DNA of 64,000 nt, from assembly GCF_000619945.1 (NCBI RefSeq), contig NZ_JHVC01000016.1:1-64000 (forward strand), written 5' to 3'. The DNA is from Clostridium lundense DSM 17049 (GTDB taxonomy: Bacteria; Bacillota; Clostridia; Clostridiales; Clostridiaceae). Positions 43,206 to 53,870 of this stretch are shown in pieces (within the stretch, counting starts at the first letter, position 1; every line of letters begins with the position of its first letter). Made by a program: the position numbers and the translations under genes. The notes beneath the pieces were generated by a model, which was not told the DNA's origin, did not search any database, and saw nothing but the letters and a program-made list of their open reading frames with translations.

Positions 43206-46200
43206 ATGCTTTACTACGGGATTTTGGCTATTTTTATTTTGAGTATACTAATTATATTTGTTATTTATAAATATATTCATAACAAAAGTGAATATGAAGA
43301 TGATTTTGAACTTATTTATGGAAACAATAAGGAAAATAATAGAGAAGAAATAGAACAATGCCCATACAACAATAAAAGTAAAAGCATTAAAGCAAAGATT
43401 AAGATTATGAAAAGTCTGGATAAAGGTTATAGAAATATTATAGAGAGTTATGATTACATAAATAATGAAGCAAAAAATAAAAAAGAGATAGTTTCAGCAG
43501 GAGAATGGCTTTTGGACAATTTGTATTTGGTTCAAAAGGAATATAAAAATGTAAAGGGAACCATGAACAAAAGTTATTATGATAATTTACCTATAATATG
43601 CAAAGGAGTAATGAAAGGGTATCCAAGAATATACTATATTGCAAAGAAAATAGTACATATAACTGATGGAAAAATAAATAAAGAAAATATAGAGGAATTT
43701 ATAGATGAATATCAAAAGCATACAATTCTTACGAGTGGAGAAATATGGGCTTTACCTAATATGCTGAAAATAGCTTTAATACAAAATATAAGTAAGGTAA
43801 CAGGCAGTATAGCATATGCTCAAAGGGAAAAAAACAAAGGGGAAAATTTAGGTGATAGATTAATACAATGTTCAGATAATAGGAAAAATTTAGAAAAAAT
43901 ATTTGAAGAGAAATATAATTTTAATCCTTATTTTACTGAAAGGTTATTAAGAGTATTAAGGGATAGTGCAGTAGAAAATGTAGAAATATACAAATGGATT
44001 GATGAAAATTTAGACATGAAGGAGACTAATACAAGAAGAATAACAATATTAGAACATCAAAAGCAGGCTATTTTTAGAATGATTATGGGAAATAGTATAA
44101 CAGGCATAAGAGAAATTTCTTCATTTAATTGGCAAGAGCCTTTTGAAAGGCTAAGTTGTTTAGAACAAGTATTAAGAAAAGATCCAGCTAATGTATATAG
44201 TAAAATGGATTTTGCATCAAGGGATCATTATAGACATGAAATAGAGAAATTAGCTAGGTATATGAAATTAGGAGAAACCTTTGTAGCTAAAAAGGCTATA
44301 GAATGTGCTGAAGAATCACAGAATATAAAGGATAGACCATATCTTAAACATATAGGATATTATATTATTGATGATGGTATAGATTGTTTGAAGAAGAAAA
44401 TAGGTTTTAAAGATAAGTGGGCAAAAAACATTAAAAATGCAAATGACCATATAAAAGTAAATTGCTATATAAGAGTTATAACTTTAGTTACTATAGCTAT
44501 TTCCGCTATAATAGCGTACATAAATTTGTTTGACGATTATAACATAGCTTCAAGGCAATACATTATAGGATTTCTAATCCTTTTTATACCTGTTAGTGAA
44601 ATAATTATATCTATAACTAATTGGAGTATAAATCATCTAACAAAGCTTAGTTTTATACCAAAATTGGAGTTTAAGGAAGGCATACCAGAAGAATATAGTT
44701 CTTTAGTAGTAATTCCAACCTTATTGAATAATAAAAAAAGAGTAGAAGAACTCATAAAGGATTTGGAAGTGCATTATTTAGCTAATAATAGTGAAAATAT
44801 TTATTATGCTATTTTAGGAGATTTTAAAGATAGTAAAAATCAATATGAAGATGAAGACGAAGAGATAGTACGATCTGGATTAGATGGTATTAGAGAATTG
44901 AATGAAAAGTATAAAAGAGATGGGAAAGATATATTTTATTTTTTTAATAGATATAGACAATATAATGATAAAGAAGGTATATGGTTAGGGTGGGAACGAA
45001 AAAGAGGAAAATTGGTAGAATTTAATAATTTGATAAGGGGAGATAAAACCACAAGCTATGATGTTATAAGTGGTAATATAGAACCTTTGTATAAGACTAA
45101 ATATGTTATTACATTAGATGCAGATACTAAGCTTCCAAGGGATAGTGCTAAAAAGCTAATAGGAGCTATGGCTCACGAACTAAATAAACCTTATATAGAT
45201 AAAGAAAGAAAAGTAGTAGTTAGAGGTCATGGCTTGATGCAGCCAAGAATAAGTGTTGCAATAAATAGTGCTAATAAAACCCTGTTCTCTAAAATTTTTT
45301 CGGGTGAGGCAGGTATAGACCTGTATACTACAGCGGTATCAGATGTTTATCAGGATCTATTTGATGAGGGAATATTTACAGGAAAAGGCATATATGATAT
45401 AGATGCATTTAATTTTATGCTTAAAGATGAAATACCTGAGAATACGGTGCTAAGTCATGACTTATTGGAAGGATCTTATGTAAGAGCGGCACTATTAACT
45501 GATGTAGAATTAATTGATGGATATCCTGCTTATTATAATGCTAGTTCAAAGAGATTACATAGATGGGTAAGAGGGGATTGGCAACTACTTCATTGGATTA
45601 CTAAAAAGAATTCATTAAATAAGTTATCTAAATGGAAAATGATAGATAATTTGAGAAGAAGTTTAATTGCACCTTCTATTATAGTGCTAATTATTGTATC
45701 TTTAATGTTGTTTTCATCACCAGATAAATGGCTTGTAGTAGCTTTTATAGCATTATTAGCACCTATGTTATTTAGTGTTTCGGAATCTGTTATAACTCCC
45801 ATAAAAGGCATAAGTTTATCTGGAAAGGTTTATAGCTGGCAAATAGGAGTAGAACAGTTTTTTTTAATTTTTGCTTTTTTGCCATATCAAGCTTATTTAA
45901 TGTTAGATGCTATATTTAGAACTTTGTATAGGGTTTATATAAGTAAAAAGCATCTTTTAGAATGGCAAACTGCTGCCGATGTAGAAGCTAAATCTGGCAA
46001 GAAGTTAAAAAATTATATTCAATCTATGTGGATTGGAAGTGCTATTTCCCTGGTTATGGGACTTTTAGCATTTTATAGATCAACTAGTATAGGATTTATA
46101 ATGTTACCTTCATGCATAGTATGGTTTTTAAGCCCTTACATAGCATATTTCATAAGTAAAGAGAGAGGAGAGAATATTGAGATCCTAAGTGAAGAGGAAA

Positions 46201-49200
46201 TAAGTCTACTTAGAAGAATTAGTAGGAAGACATGGGCTTATTTCGAGGATTTCAATAATGAAGAAAATAATTGGTTAGCTCCAGATAACTATCAAGTATA
46301 TCCGGAAAATGGAGTAGCTTATAGAACTTCTCCAACGAATATAGGTATGGGGCTTACTTCTAATATTTGTGCTTTCGATTTGGGTTATATAGATTTATGG
46401 GAATGTGTAGATAGGATAAATAAAACATTAAATACAATGGAGGAATTAGAAAAGTATAATGGACATTTTTATAATTGGTATAACACTAAAAGTAAAGAGC
46501 CTCTTTATCCTAAATATGTATCTACAGTAGATAGTGGAAATCTGTTAGGTTATTTGTGGCTAATACATGAGTTTATGGAAGAGTTTCAAGAAAGTCCAGT
46601 TGTAAATATGAATATAAATGAGGGACTAATAGATTTATTAAGGTTATGTAATGAGGAGTTGGAAAGTACAGGTGGCATTAATTATGATATCAATATTAAA
46701 GAATTGAAAGATTGGGATGGAAATATAAAGAATTTAATAAAAATTTTAAGGGACATAAGAAAGTCTACAGAGGTTATTAATAAAAGTGTAGAAAAAGAAA
46801 AGTTATACTGGCATAGGAAGTTAATAAGTACATTAGATAAATGGTTAAATAATATTTATAATGAATTTCCTTGGGTTAATTTATTGGATAATAAAGATGT
46901 GGTATTAGGTATAAAATATAATAACGAAGTTAATTTAATAAATAAGCTAGAGTGTATACCAACAGATGAAAGTATAAAAGATTTAATTAATACACTTACA
47001 GATATAGAAAATAAGTTAGGAAATATAGATATAAATAAGGACGAAAAATTAAAAAAGTTATACTCAGCCATAGTTAATGGGAAACAACAAATAAACAAGG
47101 TTTATAAGGTCATAGAGAAAATTAAGTTCCGTATAGATGAAATTAGTAACAAAATGGATTTTAAAATGCTTTTCCATGAACCTAAGCATTTATTTTCTAT
47201 AGGCTATGATGTAGAAAGGAGAAGAATAGATAATTGCTATTATGATTTATTAGCATCTGAAGCTAGGCAGGCAAGTTTTGTAGCTGTAGCTAAAGGAGAT
47301 ATAGAACAATCTCATTGGTTTAGTCTAGGAAGATACTTAACTTCGATTAATAGAAATAAGGGATTAGTTTCATGGAGCGGAACTATGTTTGAGTATTTGA
47401 TGCCATTGCTTATAATGAAGAAATATCCTAATACGCTATTAAGCTTAACATATGATTTTGTTGTTGAAAGTCAGAAATTTTATGGGAGGGCAAAAAAGGT
47501 ACCTTGGGGAATATCTGAATCGGCTTTTTATGCTTTTGATGTAAATTTAAATTATCAATATAAGGCGTTTGGTGTACCTGGAGTGGGATTAAAAAGAGGG
47601 CTATCAAATGAATTAGTAGTATCTCCATATTCCACTATAATGGCATTACAAGTAAAAAAGAAGGATTCTATCCAAAATATTAGAGCTATGATTGAAAAAG
47701 GTTTTGAAGGAAGATATGGTTTATATGAAGCAATAGATTATACTAAGGAAAGGTTACCTAAAGGTAAAGATTTTGTCTTAATAAAATCTTTTATGGTACA
47801 TCATGAAGGTATGAGTCTTATGTCTTTGGATAATGTGTTAAACAACAATATATTACAAGAAAGGTTTCATAGAGATGCAAGAGTAAAGGCGACAGAATTG
47901 TTACTTCAGGAAAAGGTACCAAACTTAGTAGTATATGATAGAGAAGAAGATTTTAATGAAAAGATATTTGTAAATGACAAGAATATAAGTATGGTAAGAA
48001 AGTTCCATACTGGAAAAACAACTTATCCAGAAACTCATCTATTATCTAATGGAAGCTACTCTATTATGCTTACCAATAGTGGTAGTGGATACAGCAAAAA
48101 AGATAATATGATGATATACAGATGGAAGGAAGATGTAACTAATGATAATACGGGAGCTTTCTTTTATATTAAAAATTTAAATTCTAATGAGTATTGGAGT
48201 AATACTTATCAACCTTGTAAATATGAAGGAGATAAGTATGAAGTGAACTTTTCTGTTGATAAGGCAGAATTTAGAAGAGTAGATGGAAATATAAAAACTA
48301 TTACAGAAATAGCTGTTTCAAATGAGGACGATGGGGAAGTAAGAAAAATTATATTGACTAATAATAGTGATAGTATCCGAGAAATAGAAATAACTAGCTA
48401 CTGTGAAGTTACGTTAACAGGTTATAGTTCAGACTTGGTTCATCCAGCTTTTAGTAATCTATTTATAAAAACAGAGTATGTGGAAGATCCTCTATGTTTA
48501 TTAGCATATAGGAGAAAGAGACAGAAAGAGGGAAAAGAGCCTTGGGTTATGCAAACTGTTATAGGAGACGAGAAAGTCATTGGTAAAATTCAATATGAAA
48601 CTAGTAGAGCAAATTTTATAGGGAGAAACAGAGATCTTAATAAGCCGGAGATTATGGAAAAGGATTCTCCTTTAACTAATACTGAAGGGGCAGTACTAGA
48701 TCCCATATTAAGTATTAGAATAAGGGTGAAAATGCCACCAAAGGAAACTTGTAAGATAGCATATATTACAGCAGTAGGAGAAAGTAAAGAAGATGTTATA
48801 AGACTTGCAAGAAAATATAGAGATTGGAACAATGTCAATAGAGTATTTGAACTTGCATGGACACAAAGTCAAGTTGAAACTAGATATTTAGGTATTAATT
48901 CATCCATTTGCAACTTATATCAAAGTATGGCTTCTAAGGTTATATTTTTAAATGATACTTTTAAAGAAAGAGAAGAATATATTAAAAATATAAATAAAGA
49001 TCAATCAGCGTTATGGCCTTATGGCATATCTGGAGATTTGCCTATTGTTATAGTATTACTTAGAAAAGAGGAAGATATAGAAATAGCCAGACAAATGTTA
49101 AAGGCACATGAATATTGGAGTTTAAAAGGACTAAAAGTAGATTTAATAATGATAAATCTAGAAAATACTTCTTATATTCAAGCGTTACAGGAGGCTATTA

Positions 49201-51842
49201 GAGATTTAATTTTATCAAGTCATGCTAGAGATAAGGAAAATAGAGCAGGTGGGGTCTTCTGTTATAATAAATCTACTATGACAGAAGAAGATATTAAATT
49301 TATTATTTCTATAGGGAGATTAATTATAGATCCTGAAAAGGGGAGTATTAATGCTCAACTAAGAAGAAAGGAAAGTTTGGAATATAATGAGGATGCTTTA
49401 AATTGTTCAAAGTTAGAGTTTAAAGAAAAAAATATTAAGTTAGATATACCAAAACTTAATTACTTTAATAGCTTGGGTGGATTTAATGATGAGGGAGATA
49501 AATATATAATTATATTGGATAATTATAAGAATACACCTGCACCATGGATTAATGTTATATCTAATGGAAACTTTGGATTTCACATTTCAGAAAATGGAGT
49601 ATCCTATACTTGGTACAAAAATAGTAGAGAAAATAAAGTAACTACTTGGTCTAATGATCCTATTAAAGATAGTGAAGCAGAAGAATTATATATAAGAGAT
49701 GAAGTAAGTGGAGAAATTTGGAGCATATCACCTAAACCAATTAGGGATGGGGGGAAATATATAATAGAGCACAGCTATGGATATTCTAATTTTAAACATA
49801 AAGCTTATGGAATAATGGGGGAACTAACTGTATTTGCAGCGATTGAAGATAGTGTAAAAATATGTATTGTAAAATTAACAAATAATACAGATATAGAAAG
49901 AAAACTATCACTTACTTATTATGCACAGCTTGTATTAGGTGTTGTGCCTCAGCAAACAGCTCAATATATCTCAACTTATGTAGACAAGGAAAAGGAGTAT
50001 ATGTATGCACAAAATCCTTATAGCAGTAGTTTCGGAAATTTAGTAGCATATTTAAAGGTGGCTGGAGGAGAGGATATATCTTTTACAGGAAATAGAGGGG
50101 ACTTTATTGGTAAAGAGGGATTTATTGAAAATCCTCAGGCACTTAAGAAAGTAAGACTTTCAGGTTCTGTTGGAGCTGGTCTAGATCCATGTATGGCTAT
50201 AAATAGTAAAGTAATATTAAAACCTGATGAAGAAAAGTATATAGTAGTACTTTTAGGAGAAGATGAAAATATTAATAGAATCCATAGTGTTATTGAAAGA
50301 TATAGTGATATAGAAAAAGTACTAAGAGAATTAGAACAGGTTAAAGACTATTGGAGAGATAAGTTAGGAAAGATACAAATAGAAACACCAGATAAGACTA
50401 TGGATATAATAGTAAATGGGTGGTTAATGTATCAAGTTATAGCTTGTAGATATTGGGCAAGAACAGCATTTTATCAATCTGGAGGTGCTTATGGTTTTAG
50501 AGATCAGCTGCAGGATTCTTTAGCTATATCATACATAGAACCACAATATACAAGAAATCAAATATTATATAGTGCCTCAAGGCAGTTTGTGGAAGGGGAT
50601 GTACAACATTGGTGGCATCCTGTAGTAGATAGTGGAATAAGAACAAGATTTTCTGATGATCTTCTTTGGCTTCCATATGTTACTACACAGTATATTAATA
50701 ATACAGGAGATTATAGTATATTAGATGATGTGGTTCCATATTTAGAAGATGAACCTCTTAAAGAAGGAGAAGACGAGAGATATAATATAGCTAGGAAATC
50801 TGATAAAGCTGGTAGCATATATGAACACTGTATAAAAGCTATAGATAGATCTCTTAAATTTGGAGAGCATAATATTCCTCTTATGGGATCTGGAGATTGG
50901 AATGATGGAATGAGCACTGTAGGCAATGAAGGTAAAGGAGAAAGCGTGTGGGTTGGATGGTTCTTGTATACCATATTAAAAGATTTTATAAATATATGCA
51001 ATTTTAAAAAAGATAAAGATAAAGAAGAAAAATACAATGAAATGTTGAAATTCATTATAGAAAATATTGAAAGAAATGCTTGGGATGGGAATTGGTATAG
51101 AAGAGCATATTTTGATGATGGAACTCCATTAGGTTCTTCGGAAAATGATGAAGCACAAATAGACTCTTTATCTCAATCTTGGGCGGTAATATCAGGAGGA
51201 GGAAGAGAAAGCAGGGCAAAAGAAGCAATGATGTCTGTAGAAAGATATCTTGTAAAATATGATAAGGGATTAGTTAAGCTATTGACTCCAGCCTTTGATA
51301 AATCTTCCTTAGAGCCGGGATATATAAAAGGATATGTGCCGGGCGTTAGAGAAAATGGGGGCCAATATACTCATGCTACTGTATGGTATATATTAGCTTT
51401 AACTATGCTAGGGTTTAATGATAAGGCATGGAATATATTTAATATGATTAATCCTATAAATCATACTGGTTCGTATTTAGACTGCCAAAGATTTAAGGTA
51501 GAACCATATGTAATTACAGCAGATGTTTATGCTGTTGAACCACATGTAGGAAGGGGAGGATGGAGCTGGTATACAGGTGCAGCGGGCTGGATGTACACTA
51601 CAGCTATTACTGGTATATTAGGATTTAAACTAGTTAAAGACAAAGGATTTACTATTAGACCTAATATACCAAAGTCTTGGGATGGATTTAAAATGACTTA
51701 TAGAAGAGAGAAATGCGTATACAATGTTAATGTAAGTAGAGGTAACGAAGAGTGTATAAAGTTAAATGGAGATATATTAAAAGATGATATAGTACCATTT
51801 TTAAGTGACGGAGATCATCAGGTTGAAGTTGTTATTAAATAG
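43206..51842 (+). CDS. Cyclic beta-1,2-glucan synthase (GT84 - GH189-like - GH94)
   Basis: A single 2878-residue protein, close to Brucella Cgs (about 2870). Membrane helices lie at 4-22, 423-473 and several between 810 and 985. The GT84 transferase spans about 480-800, with D638-A-D640 (LDADTK), LSHDLLEG and the RWVRGDWQL motif. The middle region from about 1000 (SRKTWAYFEDF) to 1530 resembles the glycoamylase-like domain classed as GH189 in Thermoanaerobacter, which cyclises the chain. From about 1600 are beta-sandwiches and a GH94 phosphorylase-like domain; GSGDWNDGM at 2562-2569 holds its acid residue. It makes cyclic glucans from UDP-glucose at the membrane. No exporter (NdvA) gene is adjacent. 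No frameshift is seen. Confidence 0.92.
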   Translation: MLYYGILAIFILSILIIFVIYKYIHNKSEYEDDFELIYGNNKENNREEIEQCPYNNKSKSIKAKIKIMKSLDKGYRNIIESYDYINNEAKNKKEIVSAGEWLLDNLYLVQKEYKNVKGTMNKSYYDNLPIICKGVMKGYPRIYYIAKKIVHITDGKINKENIEEFIDEYQKHTILTSGEIWALPNMLKIALIQNISKVTGSIAYAQREKNKGENLGDRLIQCSDNRKNLEKIFEEKYNFNPYFTERLLRVLRDSAVENVEIYKWIDENLDMKETNTRRITILEHQKQAIFRMIMGNSITGIREISSFNWQEPFERLSCLEQVLRKDPANVYSKMDFASRDHYRHEIEKLARYMKLGETFVAKKAIECAEESQNIKDRPYLKHIGYYIIDDGIDCLKKKIGFKDKWAKNIKNANDHIKVNCYIRVITLVTIAISAIIAYINLFDDYNIASRQYIIGFLILFIPVSEIIISITNWSINHLTKLSFIPKLEFKEGIPEEYSSLVVIPTLLNNKKRVEELIKDLEVHYLANNSENIYYAILGDFKDSKNQYEDEDEEIVRSGLDGIRELNEKYKRDGKDIFYFFNRYRQYNDKEGIWLGWERKRGKLVEFNNLIRGDKTTSYDVISGNIEPLYKTKYVITLDADTKLPRDSAKKLIGAMAHELNKPYIDKERKVVVRGHGLMQPRISVAINSANKTLFSKIFSGEAGIDLYTTAVSDVYQDLFDEGIFTGKGIYDIDAFNFMLKDEIPENTVLSHDLLEGSYVRAALLTDVELIDGYPAYYNASSKRLHRWVRGDWQLLHWITKKNSLNKLSKWKMIDNLRRSLIAPSIIVLIIVSLMLFSSPDKWLVVAFIALLAPMLFSVSESVITPIKGISLSGKVYSWQIGVEQFFLIFAFLPYQAYLMLDAIFRTLYRVYISKKHLLEWQTAADVEAKSGKKLKNYIQSMWIGSAISLVMGLLAFYRSTSIGFIMLPSCIVWFLSPYIAYFISKERGENIEILSEEEISLLRRISRKTWAYFEDFNNEENNWLAPDNYQVYPENGVAYRTSPTNIGMGLTSNICAFDLGYIDLWECVDRINKTLNTMEELEKYNGHFYNWYNTKSKEPLYPKYVSTVDSGNLLGYLWLIHEFMEEFQESPVVNMNINEGLIDLLRLCNEELESTGGINYDINIKELKDWDGNIKNLIKILRDIRKSTEVINKSVEKEKLYWHRKLISTLDKWLNNIYNEFPWVNLLDNKDVVLGIKYNNEVNLINKLECIPTDESIKDLINTLTDIENKLGNIDINKDEKLKKLYSAIVNGKQQINKVYKVIEKIKFRIDEISNKMDFKMLFHEPKHLFSIGYDVERRRIDNCYYDLLASEARQASFVAVAKGDIEQSHWFSLGRYLTSINRNKGLVSWSGTMFEYLMPLLIMKKYPNTLLSLTYDFVVESQKFYGRAKKVPWGISESAFYAFDVNLNYQYKAFGVPGVGLKRGLSNELVVSPYSTIMALQVKKKDSIQNIRAMIEKGFEGRYGLYEAIDYTKERLPKGKDFVLIKSFMVHHEGMSLMSLDNVLNNNILQERFHRDARVKATELLLQEKVPNLVVYDREEDFNEKIFVNDKNISMVRKFHTGKTTYPETHLLSNGSYSIMLTNSGSGYSKKDNMMIYRWKEDVTNDNTGAFFYIKNLNSNEYWSNTYQPCKYEGDKYEVNFSVDKAEFRRVDGNIKTITEIAVSNEDDGEVRKIILTNNSDSIREIEITSYCEVTLTGYSSDLVHPAFSNLFIKTEYVEDPLCLLAYRRKRQKEGKEPWVMQTVIGDEKVIGKIQYETSRANFIGRNRDLNKPEIMEKDSPLTNTEGAVLDPILSIRIRVKMPPKETCKIAYITAVGESKEDVIRLARKYRDWNNVNRVFELAWTQSQVETRYLGINSSICNLYQSMASKVIFLNDTFKEREEYIKNINKDQSALWPYGISGDLPIVIVLLRKEEDIEIARQMLKAHEYWSLKGLKVDLIMINLENTSYIQALQEAIRDLILSSHARDKENRAGGVFCYNKSTMTEEDIKFIISIGRLIIDPEKGSINAQLRRKESLEYNEDALNCSKLEFKEKNIKLDIPKLNYFNSLGGFNDEGDKYIIILDNYKNTPAPWINVISNGNFGFHISENGVSYTWYKNSRENKVTTWSNDPIKDSEAEELYIRDEVSGEIWSISPKPIRDGGKYIIEHSYGYSNFKHKAYGIMGELTVFAAIEDSVKICIVKLTNNTDIERKLSLTYYAQLVLGVVPQQTAQYISTYVDKEKEYMYAQNPYSSSFGNLVAYLKVAGGEDISFTGNRGDFIGKEGFIENPQALKKVRLSGSVGAGLDPCMAINSKVILKPDEEKYIVVLLGEDENINRIHSVIERYSDIEKVLRELEQVKDYWRDKLGKIQIETPDKTMDIIVNGWLMYQVIACRYWARTAFYQSGGAYGFRDQLQDSLAISYIEPQYTRNQILYSASRQFVEGDVQHWWHPVVDSGIRTRFSDDLLWLPYVTTQYINNTGDYSILDDVVPYLEDEPLKEGEDERYNIARKSDKAGSIYEHCIKAIDRSLKFGEHNIPLMGSGDWNDGMSTVGNEGKGESVWVGWFLYTILKDFINICNFKKDKDKEEKYNEMLKFIIENIERNAWDGNWYRRAYFDDGTPLGSSENDEAQIDSLSQSWAVISGGGRESRAKEAMMSVERYLVKYDKGLVKLLTPAFDKSSLEPGYIKGYVPGVRENGGQYTHATVWYILALTMLGFNDKAWNIFNMINPINHTGSYLDCQRFKVEPYVITADVYAVEPHVGRGGWSWYTGAAGWMYTTAITGILGFKLVKDKGFTIRPNIPKSWDGFKMTYRREKCVYNVNVSRGNEECIKLNGDILKDDIVPFLSDGDHQVEVVIK

Positions 51843-51848
51843 TCCATT

Positions 51849-51898
51849 AATAAAAGGAATCTCCTGTATTTTAGAAATACAGGAGATTCCTTTTATTA
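51849..51898. terminator. Terminator, bidirectional
   Basis: A long, nearly perfect stem of about 22 bp with AATAAAAGGAATCTCCTGT on the left and a three-base loop lies between the glucan synthase stop and the convergent small gene, which it overlaps by 3 bases. Confidence 0.92.
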
Positions 51899-52090
51899 GA
51901 ATAAATCATGTTCGTCCATATCTTTAGATGTATTGTCAAACTCCCAAGTAGCTATATTGTTGGATACTATTGGATCTCTTACATTGTCAGGTAATTTAGT
52001 ATAATCTTTTTTGCCTTTGGAATAAGATTTTACTATCTTTTGATTAGCTTCTAAATAATCTCTCTCATTTGGACCATATGTTTTTGCCAA
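51896..52090 (-). CDS. Small conserved-looking acidic/basic protein, unknown function
   Basis: A 64-residue hydrophilic protein beginning AKTYGPNERDYLEANQ and ending with an acidic tail (DMDEHDLF). TTG at 52090 with AAGGAG 7 bases upstream is the best start; a GTG 9 bases earlier overlaps the ribosome site. I do not recognise a domain. A 9-bp inverted repeat (52130-52138 with 52147-52155) lies about 40 bp upstream and could be an operator. It ends at the shared terminator with the glucan synthase gene. Confidence 0.6.
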   Translation of the reverse strand: MAKTYGPNERDYLEANQKIVKSYSKGKKDYTKLPDNVRDPIVSNNIATWEFDNTSKDMDEHDLF

Positions 52091-52269
52091 ATAGATCACT
52101 CCTTACATAATTATAAATACTTTTATGTTTAGTATTTGATATTAGACAAATACTATTCTTATAGAGTAAAAAAATAAATAATAAGAGAAGTAATTTTAAA
52201 ATTAGATAAAGAATTAATTATTGCCAGAAAACATTGTGGCTTATATGGATTATGGAATAAGTAACACTA

Positions 52270-52298
52270 TTGACAAAAAATTTCATATATAATATGAT
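52270..52298 (+). promoter_or_regulatory. Promoter of the trpS T-box leader
   Basis: TTGACA (52270-52275) and TATGAT (52293-52298) have 17-bp spacing. Predicted start is near 52305. Confidence 0.8.
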
Positions 52299-52304
52299 AT
52301 TAAG

Positions 52305-52577
52305 AAAGAAAATTATATTCAATGAAGGGAAGCAAGTAAGCTTAAAGACAGATTCACAGAGAGTTGTAGAGGGTGAGAATACAACAATAATGATTAAGCT
52401 GAATGGGTCCTAGAGAATCTAGATGAAAGTAAAGTAGTTTTAGACGTAATTCTCACGTTATAGAGAAAGGATATGTTAGATATATCCATTTTAAAAGAAG
52501 AAGTGTAAAATAAGCTTCTTGAATTTAGGTGGCACCGCGTCAGTTCGCCCTATGGTTTTTTACTATAGGGCTTTTTT
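52305..52577 (+). promoter_or_regulatory. T-box leader (tryptophan) with terminator
   Basis: The T-box sequence AGGTGGCACCGCG is at 52527-52539. The terminator pairs 52547-52555 with 52563-52571 and ends in six T (52572-52577). Stem I carries GAATGGGTCC at 52401-52410, where TGG (52404-52406) is the likely Trp specifier. Uncharged tRNA-Trp should let transcription pass into trpS. Confidence 0.93.
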
Positions 52578-52616
52578 ATTTATATATAGGAAATTTAAAG
52601 ATATCTAAGAATAAAA

Positions 52617-52706
52617 TTTTTCAGATTACAGATAGCAGATTACAGATAATGATAAATTTTCTACATTATCTGTAATCTATACTTTGTCAACTGTGCTCTG
52701 AAAAAA
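52617..52706. repeat. Heptad inverted-array element, copy C, inside the trpS leader
   Basis: After T5, AGATTAC, AGATAGC, AGATTAC, AGATAAT (52623-52650) face ATTATCT, GTAATCT, ATACTTT, GTCAACT, GTGCTCT (52665-52699), followed by GAAAAAAG. The loop is only about 14 bases, so this is the shortest two-armed copy. It lies between the T-box terminator and the trpS ribosome site. Confidence 0.75.
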
Positions 52707-52725
52707 GTATAGGGAGGTAATGAAA

Positions 52726-53730
52726 ATGGAAGAAAATAAGAAGGTAATATTTAGTGGTATACAACCTTCAGGTAATTTAACTATAGGGAATTATTTTGGA
52801 GCAATAAAAAGCTGGGTTAAATTACAGGATGAGTATGATTGCTATTATTGTGTAGTAGACTTACATGCTATAACTGTAAAACAAGAGCCAAAAGAATTAA
52901 GAAGAAGAACTTTAGAAGTATTAGCTACGTATATCGCATGTGGAGTAGATCCGGATAAAAATACATTGTTTATTCAATCTCATGTGCCAGCACATAGTGA
53001 AGCAGCATGGCTTTTAAACTGCTATACCCATATTGGAGAGTTAAATAGAATGACTCAATTTAAGGATAAGTCTCAAAGGTATGGTGAATCTGTAAGTGTT
53101 GGTCTTTTAGATTATCCTGTTTTAATGGCAGCAGATATATTATTATATAATGCAGATTTAGTTCCAGTAGGAATTGACCAAAAACAACATTTAGAGTTAT
53201 CTAGAGATATTGCTATTAGATTTAATAACACATATAGTCCAACTTTTAAAGTGCCTGATGGATACATGCCAAAGGCTGGAGCGAAAATAATGGATTTACA
53301 GAACCCAACTAAGAAAATGTCTAAGTCTTCAGATAACCCAAATAGCTATGTATTAATAATGGATCCACCAGATGTAATTAGAAAGAAATTAAGTAGAGCC
53401 GTTACAGATAGTATTGGTATAGTAAAATATACTGATGATCAACCAGGAATAAAAAATTTAATAAATATTTTGAGCACTGCTACAGGAAAAACTGCTGAAG
53501 AAATAGAAAGAGAATATGATGGCATAGGATATGCTAAATTTAAGAGTGATGTAGCAGAAGCAATAATAAGTGAAATTGAACCAGTACAGAAAAAAGTAAA
53601 AGAGTTATTGGAAAATAAAGATTACTTAGAATCCATATATAAAAATGGAGCAGATAAGGCTAATTATATAGCTGGAAAAATGCTTTCAAAAATGCAAAGA
53701 AAAATAGGATTTGTTCCAAGAGCTAGATAG
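52726..53730 (+). CDS. trpS: Tryptophanyl-tRNA synthetase
   Basis: A 334-residue class I aminoacyl-tRNA synthetase that charges tRNA-Trp. SGIQPSGNLTIGNYFG contains the HIGH-type signature (TIGN), DLHAITV and MAADILLYNADLVPVG are family motifs, and KKMSKSSDNP is the KMSKS loop. ATG at 52726 has GGAGG 8 bases upstream and is preferred over the ATG at 52720. A Trp T-box and a heptad-repeat element are both in its leader. A terminator follows. Confidence 0.97.
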   Translation: MEENKKVIFSGIQPSGNLTIGNYFGAIKSWVKLQDEYDCYYCVVDLHAITVKQEPKELRRRTLEVLATYIACGVDPDKNTLFIQSHVPAHSEAAWLLNCYTHIGELNRMTQFKDKSQRYGESVSVGLLDYPVLMAADILLYNADLVPVGIDQKQHLELSRDIAIRFNNTYSPTFKVPDGYMPKAGAKIMDLQNPTKKMSKSSDNPNSYVLIMDPPDVIRKKLSRAVTDSIGIVKYTDDQPGIKNLINILSTATGKTAEEIEREYDGIGYAKFKSDVAEAIISEIEPVQKKVKELLENKDYLESIYKNGADKANYIAGKMLSKMQRKIGFVPRAR

Positions 53731-53732
53731 CA

Positions 53733-53770
53733 TAAGGCAGTTTAGTTATTTAACTAAACTGCTTATTTTT
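53733..53770 (+). terminator. trpS terminator
   Basis: GGCAGTTTAGTTA pairs with TAACTAAACTGC, followed by TTATTTTTT. The stem has one bulged base near its foot. Confidence 0.85.
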
Positions 53771-53870
53771 TACCTTTTAGGGCATTATAAATAGGGAAAA
53801 CTTAGCATAATGATAAAATAAAATTTAACTTTAAATTTTTCTTAATATAATATTGAATGAGTTATCTATT

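Noticed and set aside
43206..51842. Very long gene as a possible assembly fusion of several genes
   Set aside because: Length and domain order match known cyclic beta-1,2-glucan synthases of about 2870 residues.
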